From NCBI RefSeq assembly GCF_050749885.1, contig NZ_JBOIUB010000002.1, positions 434,001-498,000 of the forward strand: DNA of 64,000 nt, given 5' to 3'. Below the pieces are notes generated by a model that worked only from the letters and a program-made list of their open reading frames with translations, was not told the DNA's origin and ran no database searches. Positions 9,141-18,652 of this stretch are shown piece after piece. This DNA is from Zooshikella sp050749885. GTDB taxonomy: Bacteria > Pseudomonadota > Gammaproteobacteria > Pseudomonadales > Zooshikellaceae. A program made the translations under genes and the position numbers. The first letter of the stretch is position 1; every line of letters begins with the position of its first letter.

Positions 9141-11477
9141 TTATTCAGCGTCAGTTTGTTGCGAAGCACTTTCCTCTGCTTGTCCATTCACTGGCCAATC
9201 ACTCCCAGGAGGACCTGGAGGCCATGGACCTGTAGGAGGTGGCATGTTTGGCCCTCCGGGTGGCATATTCGGTCCTCCTGGAGGCGCAGGAGGCCAAGGT
9301 CCACCTGGGGGCATATTGGGTCCGCCAGGGGGAGTTCCTGGACCGCCAGGTCCACCAGGTCCGCCTGGAGGCATGGGCGGCCAAGGACCTCCTGGTGGTT
9401 CATTTGGATCACCAGGTGGAATATTAGGTCCTCCGGGTGGAACACATGGATTACCAGGACCACCTGGTTTGCCAGGTCTTCCAGGGCGTCCTGGTCTACC
9501 TGGTCTTCCTGGACGACCAGGGCGGCCTGGCCACATGGCCTGCTCATCCACCTGTTGCCCCTCAGAGTCTACTTGCGGCCAACCAGGAGGCATGTTGGGT
9601 CCACCTGGGGGCATGTTAGGTCCTCCGGGCGGCATATTGGGTCCGCCAGGAGGCATCGGAGGCCAAGGTCCGCCAGGAGGCATGTTAGGTCCCCCGGGTG
9701 GCATATTGGGTCCGCCAGGAGGCATCGGAGGCCAAGGTCCACCTGGGGGCATGTTAGGTCCTCCGGGTGGCATATTGGGCCCACCAGGAGGCATTGGAGG
9801 CCATGGCCCACCTGGAGGCATGTTAGGCCCTCCGGGCGGCATATTCGGTCCACCAGGAGGAATACAGGGTGGCTCTGGGTTAGGTCCTGGGGGTTGGGGA
9901 TTAGGTCCTGGTGGTCTTGGGTTAGGATTTGGGTTAGGTGGTTGGGGGCCTGGACCTGGTGGCTCACCGGGATTACCACCACAACTTTTCCCTAAACCAA
10001 CGACACCAAATGCAGCAATAACATCCGCTTCAGGATAACCTTTATCCTTTGCCGCTTTTACAACACCACAGGCGGCTTGCTCAAAATCACTGTTTTGCTT
10101 CCAGTACATCTGGTTGGCAACGACCATAACTTCAAATGCTTTTTTAATGTCCCAACCATTGGAGGTCGCTAATGTATAAAATGCTCGATTAAATACGCCA
10201 CTTGAATTATGGACATCCATACCTTCTCGGTATTGGTTGGCATGATCAATTGACACACCATCTTTACTCGGTTGTTCGAAAAAACGTAGCGCTTCCTGAT
10301 TCTTGGTAATCGTACCGCCCACTAACCAGTCGTTTTTCTTGAACATGTAAAACTCAGCCGCTTCACCCGCCATGTCGGAAAAAGCTTCATTGATACCACC
10401 TGACTGTCCACGATATGCCAGCCCTGAATTTTGCTGAGTGAATCCATGACTCACTTCATGAGCGGCTACATCCAGGGAGGTGAGGGGATAGAACATACTA
10501 CCACCGTCACCAAATGACATTTGCTGTCCATCCCAAATTGCATTGTCATAGTTTTGTTTATAATGTGCCCGCATTCTTAATTTATGCGTCAGTGGTTGTG
10601 TATTAAACCAGTCTTTATAAAGTTTAAACACAACACCGCCAAAATAATGCGCATCATTTAAAGGTGAATAACCACCATTAATTTCTTTATAGTTATTTTC
10701 AGGACAGTTAAACTGAAAAACCTGACCACCACTTTCCTGGTGTTTCATGTCAACCGTTTCAACATTCGTCGTACTCATACGACACTGCGCATCGACCTCT
10801 AAAGGCCCATGATCAGTACCATACTGGTATTTACCCGATTTTTTATTACCGCCAGGGCCTGTGGCCTGCTGATGGTTAAGTCCTTCCCAATGATCAAGAA
10901 CCTCACCAGTATGAGCATCAATAATAAAGAAAGGACGAGTAGGTTCACCCGATGCGGTGTGAGTAAAATAACTCACTTCATACACTAAACGGGGATTAGT
11001 AACGTCTTCAGCATAAATCCATAACTTTTTATTATTATGCTCAATTTTATCCTGTATTAAGCCTGTATGCCCCGACTGTTCAACCGCAACTTGTAATGCT
11101 TGTGCTTCAGTTAAACCAGGGGTTACTTCCAAATTATGTTCATCCAGGGCGACGAGTAACTCGCCAGAAAAATCACTAAACTGACCTGCGCTGCTTTCAC
11201 TCGCGACAAAGCTATAGCCATAAACAGGTACACCTTCATAGTACTGTTGATAACGATGCTTTTGCTGCTGATCTGCAGTGCTAATCGAACGAATGATCAC
11301 AGCATCTTTTGCTGAGCTTAACTGTAAGATTTCGTGGATTGGTGCTGAGCTACGAATAGCCTGTGTTAATGGGCTATACTCCAGATTTATTTTTTCTGCT
11401 GACCATGACGGTAGCGTAAAAAAAGTACTGGACACAGCAGCACCCACTAAAATAAGTGTGCTACTTCTATACTTCAT
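9141..11477 (-). CDS. Secreted M4 (thermolysin/vibriolysin-type) metalloprotease with Pro/Gly-rich repeat tail
   Basis: 778 residues from the ATG at 11477, which has AGGGGA at the right distance; a start 15 bases upstream is less likely. Order: signal peptide (about 1-27), FTP/PepSY-type propeptide (about 30-195), M4 catalytic domain with zinc motif HEVSH (His340, His344), third ligand Glu364 in GGINEAFSD, and likely catalytic His423 in DVHNSSG. After Cys499 comes a 279-residue tail made of PNMPPGG and PWPPMPPGG units, plus a PGR-triplet run. The usual C-terminal PPC domain is absent. It is an extracellular endopeptidase; the tail probably acts as a spacer or substrate-binding region. Confidence 0.92.
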   Translation of the reverse strand: MKYRSSTLILVGAAVSSTFFTLPSWSAEKINLEYSPLTQAIRSSAPIHEILQLSSAKDAVIIRSISTADQQQKHRYQQYYEGVPVYGYSFVASESSAGQFSDFSGELLVALDEHNLEVTPGLTEAQALQVAVEQSGHTGLIQDKIEHNNKKLWIYAEDVTNPRLVYEVSYFTHTASGEPTRPFFIIDAHTGEVLDHWEGLNHQQATGPGGNKKSGKYQYGTDHGPLEVDAQCRMSTTNVETVDMKHQESGGQVFQFNCPENNYKEINGGYSPLNDAHYFGGVVFKLYKDWFNTQPLTHKLRMRAHYKQNYDNAIWDGQQMSFGDGGSMFYPLTSLDVAAHEVSHGFTQQNSGLAYRGQSGGINEAFSDMAGEAAEFYMFKKNDWLVGGTITKNQEALRFFEQPSKDGVSIDHANQYREGMDVHNSSGVFNRAFYTLATSNGWDIKKAFEVMVVANQMYWKQNSDFEQAACGVVKAAKDKGYPEADVIAAFGVVGLGKSCGGNPGEPPGPGPQPPNPNPNPRPPGPNPQPPGPNPEPPCIPPGGPNMPPGGPNMPPGGPWPPMPPGGPNMPPGGPNMPPGGPWPPMPPGGPNMPPGGPNMPPGGPWPPMPPGGPNMPPGGPNMPPGGPNMPPGWPQVDSEGQQVDEQAMWPGRPGRPGRPGRPGRPGRPGKPGGPGNPCVPPGGPNIPPGDPNEPPGGPWPPMPPGGPGGPGGPGTPPGGPNMPPGGPWPPAPPGGPNMPPGGPNMPPPTGPWPPGPPGSDWPVNGQAEESASQQTDAE
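9225..9960. repeat. Tandem DNA repeat encoding the protease tail
   Basis: The DNA repeats in blocks of 21, 27 and 69 bases. A 23-residue unit (two PNMPPGG plus one PWPPMPPGG type) occurs three times in nearly identical form between about 9590 and 9850. A separate run of about nine collagen-like PGX triplets lies around 9460-9535. The repeat is rich in G+C and purine/pyrimidine biased, unlike its surroundings. Confidence 0.9.
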
Positions 11478-12169
11478 TATATTCCCCTGCATAAATGCTT
11501 TAACACTGCAAATAGAGTGCTTGACACCCTTTATTTACGGATATTTACAAAGCATTTAATTAGTAACAAATTTATATTTAACAAAAAAATAATTTTTTAC
11601 GCGCATCCATACTGCCAAAGCAATCACAAAAAACAACCATTATTGGCAGAGACAAAAAAATCATCAAAACAGGATCAATCCAAGTTTATTTTATTTTTAT
11701 AATTATCTGTTTACTTCGTAGTTATTATAATTTTTCCTTGAGGGTACCCCTAAAAAAGTGCATTTTTAGAGGTCTCTTGATAGATAACACATTACGCCCC
11801 TTTATTATGGAGACATAACCAAGCTCTCAACATATTTTTGACCTCTCCTTTTGTTTGATTTCGTTCTGTTTCAATTCATTTTGTTCCAGTTCGTTGAGTA
11901 ACTTTCAGCAATAGACATATAGTTCCATATTGAACACAAATAACATTTAACAGCTTCACAGTTTATTTTGTTGATCTTATTACTTACAAATTATTTGATA
12001 CAACGCGAAATCAACCAGGAAGTGCAACGCACTTAAAGTGTTGCCGAGTACAATCAGGCAATAAATATGACAAAACAATGACCATTTTAACAGGGTGGCA
12101 CGAGGAAACAACGTGAGAGGAGAGCAAGAAAATAACGATACCTTTCGCATTAGGTATAACAGAAAACCA
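11478..12169. other. Long AT-rich spacer
   Basis: 692 bases with no credible gene. It holds a decayed hairpin repeat at 11741-11775, a run of imperfect TTCGTT/TTCAATT/TTGTTCC motifs at 11858-11898 and a short GTGCAACGCAC hairpin near 12022. Short frames here lack ribosome sites and known motifs. Confidence 0.6.
11741..11775. repeat. Decayed copy of the hairpin repeat
   Basis: AGGGTACCCCTAAAAAAGTG followed by CATTTTTAGAGGTCTC aligns with the perfect copies at 6285 and 37763, but the outer pairs are lost. Confidence 0.65.
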
Positions 12170-13033
12170 TCACGGATTTAACAAGGTCCAATCATCCATA
12201 ACCGGATTAAAAAAACCAGATTCCCGGTAAGCGCGATGTATTTCTCCATTTTTTTGTAGAACATCTAAACCTTGTTGCAGGAAAGAAAAAACCAGATCAG
12301 CATATTTTGCTTTTTTACTGACGACAAAAAAACGTTCACCTTCCAGCCTGATTTTTATTCCAGGAACAATTTGCAATTGGATATGTTTAACACGTCGAGC
12401 TTGATGAACAGTCTGATTAAATTCAAACAAGGTATAATCTGCACGCTCTGATTCAATCATGTAGTAAAGAGACTCTATGGAGTTAACTGGAAACATAGTT
12501 AAATTCATATTTTCCATTGTGTACCAGTCAATAATCCAGTTTTTAACCATAACCCCACGAAATTTTCTTAAATCATCAATGCTTCGCACATTGTTAAGAC
12601 GATTATCTCCAGACCGAACATAAATGCCTTTTACAAATTTTGTTGATGGAATAATCAACTTAGAGACATGAAACTCTTCAGTAATTTCCTGATCCCATAC
12701 TGTTTCTGCCGAGATCATCGCTCGCCCAGATTTGACATCTAACAACGCGCGTGAATAGTTAGGCACTTCTAACAAATCCAAATTAAAGTTAAGACCCGCT
12801 TCATAAAGTGCTCGGCATATTATGATCAACTCCACAGTGCCACGATTAGCATAAGGTGATGAATAATGCTTAACCTGTTGACAGGGTTCGTTCTGCTGCC
12901 AGCGTAAAAATGTCCTTGCCACGTATTTAGGTGTTGCGACAATCACGGTAAGTGGTGCATGGGCAGCCTGCAGGTAACCAGACACCACGAGTAAACCACA
13001 ACACACACTGCGTAAAAATCGCATCAGACTCAT
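12170..13033 (-). CDS. Periplasmic solute-binding-like protein (SBP_bac_3 type)
   Basis: 287 residues from the ATG at 13033; a TTG at 13072 would precede the AGGGGAA site. A signal peptide ends near LQAAHA. The pattern of two lobes with PYANRGTVELIIICRALYEA, then DVKSGRAMISAETVWD and the RSIDDLRKFRGVMVKN hinge region matches the amino-acid-binding family 3. No permease or ATPase gene is adjacent, so it may be an orphan sensor or binding protein. Two similar orphans occur at 49837 and 57296. Confidence 0.72.
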   Translation of the reverse strand: MSLMRFLRSVCCGLLVVSGYLQAAHAPLTVIVATPKYVARTFLRWQQNEPCQQVKHYSSPYANRGTVELIIICRALYEAGLNFNLDLLEVPNYSRALLDVKSGRAMISAETVWDQEITEEFHVSKLIIPSTKFVKGIYVRSGDNRLNNVRSIDDLRKFRGVMVKNWIIDWYTMENMNLTMFPVNSIESLYYMIESERADYTLFEFNQTVHQARRVKHIQLQIVPGIKIRLEGERFFVVSKKAKYADLVFSFLQQGLDVLQKNGEIHRAYRESGFFNPVMDDWTLLNP

Positions 13034-13279
13034 ACTAACAATTGTCTTACTTCCCCTATCAGCGTTCAACAATCCAAACTAAATAAACGTCTAAGTATTA
13101 CTCACACAAAAAAATTTAAGATTAAGATTTGAGTAATACAGAAATATCTAAATGTATAAAGCAGTATAAACTATCAGCATCATTCATAGGTTATTACATG
13201 GAACCGGGAAGTATATCCCGTTACCCCATGATATCCAAAGTAAGGCATTTGGTTTTATCAGATTAAGTAGGATTTGATT

Positions 13280-13591
13280 ATGTTACGCCGCCAATTTCTG
13301 ACCACGCTCATCACTTGTAGCACACTGCCAACGTCCTTCATAGCCACTGTGTTTGCACAGCCAACAACAGCTGACACTCCTCTTGAGGAAAATGAAAAGC
13401 TTAGTATTTCCATTGAATATCTAAGAAATACTCCTTTTGACCAACGTATTCGTATAAAATACCTGTCTCCATGGCTAGGGTGTTGTACTTCGCATGTCGT
13501 ATCATTCCGGGATCCAGAATCTCATCCCCCTGGTTTTGCTTCATATTTTCACCGCCATTGGATACATAAAAGTCATTTATTGAGTAGCTAA
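13280..13591 (+). CDS. Small exported hypothetical protein, Tat-like signal
   Basis: 103 residues from the ATG at 13280, with TAGGA seven bases upstream; a TTG at 13274 is the alternative. It begins MLRRQFLTT, a twin-arginine-like motif, then a short hydrophobic stretch ending near VFAQ. The mature part has a Cys-Cys pair (WLGCCTSHVVSF) and many His residues near the end (YFHRHWIHKSH), which might bind metal. No family is recognised. Confidence 0.5.
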   Translation: MLRRQFLTTLITCSTLPTSFIATVFAQPTTADTPLEENEKLSISIEYLRNTPFDQRIRIKYLSPWLGCCTSHVVSFRDPESHPPGFASYFHRHWIHKSHLLSS

Positions 13592-13623
13592 TCACCCGCT
13601 AAGAATTTGTTGAAAGGCAGTAT

Positions 13624-15090
13624 ATGAATGCACAACAGTTAACCGATCTTCAACCTTCATCGCTCTGGCAACACTTTGCTAAGATTTGCTCAATTCCTCA
13701 TCCTTCAGGCTATGAAGCGCAACTTGCTGAATATATTCAGCACTGGGCTACTGACCTAGGACTGACGGTTACTCGAGATCAAGTAGGAAATCTAATCATC
13801 CGTAAACCTGCAACAGCAGGCTTTGAGCACTCACCCGGTGTTGTGTTGCAAGCCCATCTGGATATGGTGCCGCAAAAAAACAGTGTAACCCAGCATGACT
13901 TTACTAAAGACCCCATTAATGCCTATATAGAAGGGGACTGGGTTACCGCAGAAAACACGACACTGGGGGCAGATAATGGTATTGGTGTTTCTGCCATTCT
14001 TGCCGTATTAGAGTCAAACCACTTACAATATGGCCCCATAGAAGCGCTGTTTACGATTGATGAAGAAAGTGGCATGACGGGTGCTATGGGCCTCGAACCA
14101 GGACAACTTCAGGGCAGTATCTTGTTGAACCTAGATTCTGAAGATGAAGGGGAACTGTATCTGGGCTGTGCTGGTGGTGTCGATATCTGTGCGGATTGGA
14201 CATACAGCCCTGAGCCAACCCCCATTGATTATCAAAGCTTTGAATTAGCGATAACAGGGCTTAAAGGTGGTCACTCAGGTGTCGATATCCATCTCGGCCG
14301 TGCCAATGCCAACAAACTCATGGCGCGCTTACTGTGTGACGCAGAACAGGCAGCATTACCTCTCCGCATCAATCATATACAAGGTGGCTCATTACGTAAT
14401 GCTATTCCGAGGGAAGCGTTTATCAAGCTGGCCTGTCCAAACCATTCAGTTATTCAACTAAAAGAGTGGCTGGCAAATCAGCAAGCTATATTGAGCAATG
14501 AGTTACAACATGCTGAGCCAAACGTACAGCTCACTTTGACAGAAATAGACTCTGTGGCTCAGCTCATGCCAGAAACAAGCCAGGCGACACTATGCCATGC
14601 ACTGAGTGCTTGTCCCAACGGTGTTTTACGAATGAGCGACACAGTGCAAGGGGTTGTTGAAAGCTCGACGAACCTCGGCGTCATCACGGTTGAAGAGGGT
14701 AATATCCATGTCGCCAGCCTGGCTCGGAGTTTGATCGATAGTGCAGGGCAGGCACTGGCCCATGCTGTCGCTAACACCTTTCGCTTAGCGGGAGCCTCCA
14801 TCCGCTTTGAAGGTGCCTATCCTGGCTGGCAGCCAAACATGCAATCCTCAGTGCTGCAAACCATGATTGGCGTACATCAACGCTTATTTGAGGTTAAGCC
14901 TGAAATCAAAGTCATTCATGCCGGTTTGGAGTGTGGTTTACTGGCAGCGGTTTACCCTCACTGGGATATGATCTCCTTTGGACCAACCATTCGTTTTCCT
15001 CATTCTCCTGATGAAAAGGTTAACATTCACAGTGTTCAGCGCTTTTGGGATTTACTCGTGGCGACGTTAAAAGCCATTGCTACCGAATAG
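13624..15090 (+). CDS. pepD: Aminoacyl-histidine dipeptidase (PepD)
   Basis: 488 residues, full length for the M20 family PepD. Metal-site motifs are visible: QAHLDMVP (His78, Asp80), LGADNGIG (Asp117) and TIDEESGMTG (Glu147/Glu148), as in the di-zinc carnosinase-like enzymes that cleave Xaa-His dipeptides in the cytoplasm. The insertion (dimerisation) domain contains GLKGGHSGVDIHLGRANANK. It stands as a single gene. Confidence 0.95.
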   Translation: MNAQQLTDLQPSSLWQHFAKICSIPHPSGYEAQLAEYIQHWATDLGLTVTRDQVGNLIIRKPATAGFEHSPGVVLQAHLDMVPQKNSVTQHDFTKDPINAYIEGDWVTAENTTLGADNGIGVSAILAVLESNHLQYGPIEALFTIDEESGMTGAMGLEPGQLQGSILLNLDSEDEGELYLGCAGGVDICADWTYSPEPTPIDYQSFELAITGLKGGHSGVDIHLGRANANKLMARLLCDAEQAALPLRINHIQGGSLRNAIPREAFIKLACPNHSVIQLKEWLANQQAILSNELQHAEPNVQLTLTEIDSVAQLMPETSQATLCHALSACPNGVLRMSDTVQGVVESSTNLGVITVEEGNIHVASLARSLIDSAGQALAHAVANTFRLAGASIRFEGAYPGWQPNMQSSVLQTMIGVHQRLFEVKPEIKVIHAGLECGLLAAVYPHWDMISFGPTIRFPHSPDEKVNIHSVQRFWDLLVATLKAIATE

Positions 15091-15109
15091 ACACCCTACA
15101 CATACCCTG

Positions 15110-15134
15110 TAAGTGCAGCCAATGACTGCACTTA
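15110..15134. terminator. Hairpin downstream of pepD
   Basis: TAAGTGCAG, loop CCAATGA, CTGCACTTA: a perfect 9-bp stem 20 bases after the pepD stop. It has no T tract, so it may be a weak terminator or an mRNA end stabiliser. Confidence 0.45.
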
Positions 15135-15301
15135 TAGTCCTCTCCGCCTCTAAGTAGTAATAATGAGGTCTATGCTAATAACATGACTAATCTTTAACTC
15201 AGTCACCAACTGTGCACTTTGAGTTGTCTAAGCAGTTGTAAAACGAGCGTTTTTCCTGCCAACATGGTAATTAGAATACTAACATTAAGACGATATCGAC
15301 T

Positions 15302-16678
15302 ATGGCATTAAGTGTATTTGACCTGTTTAAAATTGGTGTAGGTCCTTCTAGCTCGCATACCGTTGGACCAATGGTTGCGGTAAACCGTTTTCTAGAATCA
15401 CTAGGTGAAGACCTTTATCACGTGCGAACCATAAAGGTTCACCTGTATGGCTCATTAGCATTAACCGGTAAAGGTCACGCGACAGACACAGCAGTAATCA
15501 TGGGTTTAATTGGCCATCGCCCGGAGCGGGTTGACCCACAACTGGCTGCCCAACAAGTGAATGAAATACATCAGCAGCATAAATTGCTGCTGGGCGGCAC
15601 TCACTTAATCACCTTCAATCCAGAACAAGACCTGCAATTTCATAACAATGAGTTTTTACCTGCTCACCCCAATGGCATGACATTACTGGCAATAAATGCT
15701 AAAGGAGAAACAATAGGGCAGGGCACCTACTTTTCAGTTGGTGGTGGTTTCGTACTCAGTGAGGAAGAACTCAGTGCTGATAACACTGAGAGTGACAGCC
15801 AAACAGTGCCTTATCCATTTGACTCAGCTCAAGCGCTACTCAAGCAGTGTGAAGAGCATGAGCTAACTATCGCTGAGCTGATGATGGCGAATGAAATTGC
15901 ACTTCATGAAAGTGAACGCCTGGTAGAAGAACGCCTGCAGGATATTTGGTCAGTGATGGCTGAGTGTATTGAGCGTGGTTGTCGTACTAAAGGCCAACTT
16001 CCTGGAGGCTTAGGGGTTCCTCGACGTGCGGCCGATATTTATCAAAACCTGCTTACTAAACCAGAAGCAGGTCTTCGCGACCCATTAACCCTCATGGACT
16101 GGGTCAGCCTCTTTGCCTTAGCAGTCAATGAAGAAAATGCGGCGGGTGGACGAGTTGTTACGGCGCCTACCAATGGGGCAGCTGGGGTTATTCCAGCCGT
16201 GCTGGCTTACTACATGCGGTTTGTGCATGGTGCTGATTTGAAAGGAATGTATGAATTTCTTCTAACAGCTGCAGCCATTGGCATTCTCTACAAACAGAAT
16301 GCCTCTATCTCCGCCGCTGAAGTCGGTTGCCAGGGGGAAATTGGTGTTGCCAGCTCAATGGCTGCTGGTGCCTTAGCTGCAGTACTGGGGGGTACCGTCA
16401 GACAGGTCGAGAATGCCGCTGAGATTGGTATGGAACATAGCCTGGGCATGACCTGTGACCCTATTGGTGGATTAGTGCAAATCCCTTGTATTGAACGCAA
16501 TACCATGGGGGCTATCAAAGCCATTAATGCCGCACGCTTGGCTATTCGCGGAGATGGCACTCACCGTGTATCACTGGATGATGTTATCAAAACCATGTAT
16601 GAAACCGGCAAAGATATGCAAAGCAAGTATAAAGAAACAGCTTTGGGTGGCTTAGCCGTCAATGTGGTGATTTGTTAG
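15302..16678 (+). CDS. sdaA: L-serine ammonia-lyase, iron-sulfur type
   Basis: 458 residues; converts L-serine to pyruvate and ammonia in the cytoplasm. It has the N-terminal beta domain (SVFDLFKIGVGPSSSHT) and the alpha domain with the three cluster cysteines Cys343 (VGCQGEIG), Cys385 (TCDPIGG) and Cys396 (IPCIERN). The last residue is Cys458; in the Legionella enzyme the C-terminal Cys enters the active site and acts as a fourth cluster ligand ('tail-in-mouth'). The symbol could equally be sdaB. Confidence 0.95.
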   Translation: MALSVFDLFKIGVGPSSSHTVGPMVAVNRFLESLGEDLYHVRTIKVHLYGSLALTGKGHATDTAVIMGLIGHRPERVDPQLAAQQVNEIHQQHKLLLGGTHLITFNPEQDLQFHNNEFLPAHPNGMTLLAINAKGETIGQGTYFSVGGGFVLSEEELSADNTESDSQTVPYPFDSAQALLKQCEEHELTIAELMMANEIALHESERLVEERLQDIWSVMAECIERGCRTKGQLPGGLGVPRRAADIYQNLLTKPEAGLRDPLTLMDWVSLFALAVNEENAAGGRVVTAPTNGAAGVIPAVLAYYMRFVHGADLKGMYEFLLTAAAIGILYKQNASISAAEVGCQGEIGVASSMAAGALAAVLGGTVRQVENAAEIGMEHSLGMTCDPIGGLVQIPCIERNTMGAIKAINAARLAIRGDGTHRVSLDDVIKTMYETGKDMQSKYKETALGGLAVNVVIC

Positions 16679-16697
16679 TTACATAAACTGACGTTAA

Positions 16698-16759
16698 TGT
16701 CTGTAAGTGATATGCGTTGAGATGAATTCGCTACACTCAACAAAAGTCACTTACAGACA
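16698..16759. other. Two-tier inverted repeat
   Basis: Outer arms TGTCTGTAAGTGA (16698-16710) and TCACTTACAGACA (16747-16759) pair perfectly over 13 bp. Inside, after a symmetric 5-base bulge on each side, GTTGAG (16716-16721) pairs with CTCAAC (16736-16741). It fills most of the sdaA-VWA spacer and may end the sdaA transcript or control the next operon. Confidence 0.7.
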
Positions 16760-16782
16760 GAACACTCCACAGAAAAATAACC

Positions 16783-17487
16783 ATGACTGATCACGGAAAA
16801 CTACCCAGCCAAACCAAGACAACCGCTGTTGCTGACTTTTTAGCACAGGCGGAACAGCTACCAACCCATAGCAAACCATCAACACAAGGCCGGTTGCTGT
16901 TTGCTATTGATGCAACAGCAAGCCGACAACCTACCTGGGACATGGCCTGTCAACTCCAAGGACAAATGTTTTTAGAAACAGCTGAACTCGGCAAGCTGGC
17001 CATTCAGCTTTGTTATTACCATGGCTACCGCGCATTCCATACTTCACCCTGGTTTACGGAAACGCAGTCTTTATTAGCAGAAATGCTGAAGGTGCAGTGT
17101 TTAGGAGGCCAAACGCAAATAGGCCGTGTGTTACAACATGGACTGGCACTCACTCAACAGGGACCATTGCAAGCGCTTGTATTTGTCGGTGACTGTTTAG
17201 AAGAACCTATTGATGCACTGGCTGAGCTCGCAGGCCAATTAAAGCTCAAAAGTGTACCATTATTTATCTTTCAGGAAGGGCATGACGCCCATGCCAGCCA
17301 AGGCTTTGCTCAATTAGCCAGGTTATCCGATGGGGCGCACTGTCAGTTTGACCAAAACAGTGCTGGCCAGTTACAGACCCTCCTGACAGCCGTGGCCGTT
17401 TATGCCGTTGGTGGCTTCACCGCGTTAACTAAATTACGAGCCAAACACCCTGAAGTGGTTGCCTTATTAGAACGACAACTACGTTAG
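16783..17487 (+). CDS. VWA-domain protein
   Basis: 234 residues. It shows a von Willebrand A-like fold: strand plus MIDAS-type LLFAIDATASRQ (D-x-T-x-S), a second strand ALVFVGDCLEEP and a third site around KSVPLFIFQEGHDA. No signal peptide is seen, so it is probably cytosolic. It heads a four-gene run with a membrane J-domain protein, a small membrane protein and CreA. The pairing with a J-domain protein suggests a role in protein assembly or quality control, but this is inference. Confidence 0.8.
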   Translation: MTDHGKLPSQTKTTAVADFLAQAEQLPTHSKPSTQGRLLFAIDATASRQPTWDMACQLQGQMFLETAELGKLAIQLCYYHGYRAFHTSPWFTETQSLLAEMLKVQCLGGQTQIGRVLQHGLALTQQGPLQALVFVGDCLEEPIDALAELAGQLKLKSVPLFIFQEGHDAHASQGFAQLARLSDGAHCQFDQNSAGQLQTLLTAVAVYAVGGFTALTKLRAKHPEVVALLERQLR

Positions 17488-17558
17488 GTATTGAATTGTT
17501 ATTACAAAACATAATAGTGTTAACCAGCCTAAATTAATAACCCATCAAGGACTTTGCT

Positions 17559-18296
17559 GTGCGAATTTTGCTTATTTTAGGGCTGCTAGCATTACTGTGG
17601 ATAGGCTGGAAATACCGCCGTTTACCTCCCGCACTTCAGCAACAATGGCAAAAGAAAGGGCTTATTGCTTTGGCTGTAGCCATCCTTTTTGGATTAGTGA
17701 TTTCCGGTCGGATTCATGCTTTGTTCGCCTTACTCGCAGCAATGATCCCCTTTGCTCGTCGGTTTGGATCACTGCTTGGCTCATGGCAGCAAATTAAACA
17801 AGTTGCAGACTGGTTTAAGCGTCGCCAACAGCCTTCATCATCTCAGTCAGAAGTTACCACTGAACGACTGCGGATGATTCTGGATCATGCCTCAGGCACC
17901 ATTGATGGGACTGTTCTAACGGGTTGCTATGCACAGAAAATGCTGTCCAGCCTGCCCATTGAAGCGATTGCTGAGCTATATAATGCTTGTCCGGAGCATG
18001 ATGCAGATAGCCGCCAACTGCTAGAAACCTACTTGCGGAAGATGCGCCATGATGAATGGCAGGCTTATCAACAGCAAAGTGAGCAAAAGCAAGGCTTTCA
18101 CACGGAAATGAGCCTTGAAGAAGCTGCACAAATCTTAGGTGTTTCCATTTCAGCCCATCGTGATGAAATCATCAATGCTCATCGGCACCTTATGCACAGT
18201 ATTCATCCCGATAAAGGGGGAAGTAGTTATTTAGCCAGCAAACTCAATCAGGCACGCGATATTCTTCTTAAACACATAACCTCAAAGTCAGCCTGA
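17559..18296 (+). CDS. Membrane-anchored J-domain (DnaJ-like) co-chaperone
   Basis: 245 residues, with two N-terminal hydrophobic segments (about 2-17 and 34-66), a basic linker and a C-terminal J-domain (about 188-243) with the essential His-Pro-Asp at 216-218 (MHSIHPDKGGSSY). J-domains stimulate Hsp70 ATPase, so it probably recruits DnaK to the inner membrane. Its TGA overlaps the next gene's ATG by one base. Confidence 0.87.
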   Translation: MRILLILGLLALLWIGWKYRRLPPALQQQWQKKGLIALAVAILFGLVISGRIHALFALLAAMIPFARRFGSLLGSWQQIKQVADWFKRRQQPSSSQSEVTTERLRMILDHASGTIDGTVLTGCYAQKMLSSLPIEAIAELYNACPEHDADSRQLLETYLRKMRHDEWQAYQQQSEQKQGFHTEMSLEEAAQILGVSISAHRDEIINAHRHLMHSIHPDKGGSSYLASKLNQARDILLKHITSKSA

Positions 18297-18652
18297 TGAG
18301 TTATTTATTCCTGATTACTTTACTGATTTGTGTACTCATACTTGGCAGCTTATTTTATTTATTGGCACGATTACGCACCCCTCATTACCGAGTCAGTAAA
18401 CAACAGGTGGTTACTATTCTGCAACGAGCCATTAACCAACAACTTGAGATGAGTGAATGGCATATCTTCATCAGTCTTCCTATTCGCCATAACACAGCTT
18501 TGGAGCATGTCCGCCATATATGCCAACAATTGGATGAAACTCAAAAGGTAAAGTCCAGTAGTGCACATATGCTGCAATGTAGTGAAGAGGCTATAGACAC
18601 GCTAAACCACCTCATTCATGAACTTAAACGTCAAGGAGAATTGCAATGTTAA
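18296..18652 (+). CDS. Small membrane-anchored hypothetical protein
   Basis: 118 residues, one N-terminal transmembrane helix (about 3-24), then a soluble helical part ending in Cys. Translation is coupled on both sides: TGATG overlap with the J-domain gene and a 7-base overlap with creA. Function unknown. Confidence 0.75.
   Translation: MSYLFLITLLICVLILGSLFYLLARLRTPHYRVSKQQVVTILQRAINQQLEMSEWHIFISLPIRHNTALEHVRHICQQLDETQKVKSSSAHMLQCSEEAIDTLNHLIHELKRQGELQC

Noticed and set aside
9225..9960. CRISPR-like tandem repeats
   Set aside because: Repeats are contiguous, in frame and coding, without unique spacers of constant length.
9244..10038. Collagen-like Gly-Pro-Pro reading frame on the plus strand
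   Set aside because: It is the mirror of the repeat-coding protease tail; the minus-strand frame has a signal peptide, catalytic domain and ribosome site, this one has none.
11517..11702. 61-residue frame in the spacer
   Set aside because: AT-rich Lys/Ile/Phe composition with no ribosome site; likely chance.
15110..15301. Riboswitch before the serine deaminase gene
   Set aside because: No glycine- or other riboswitch core could be recognised; only one simple hairpin near pepD is present.
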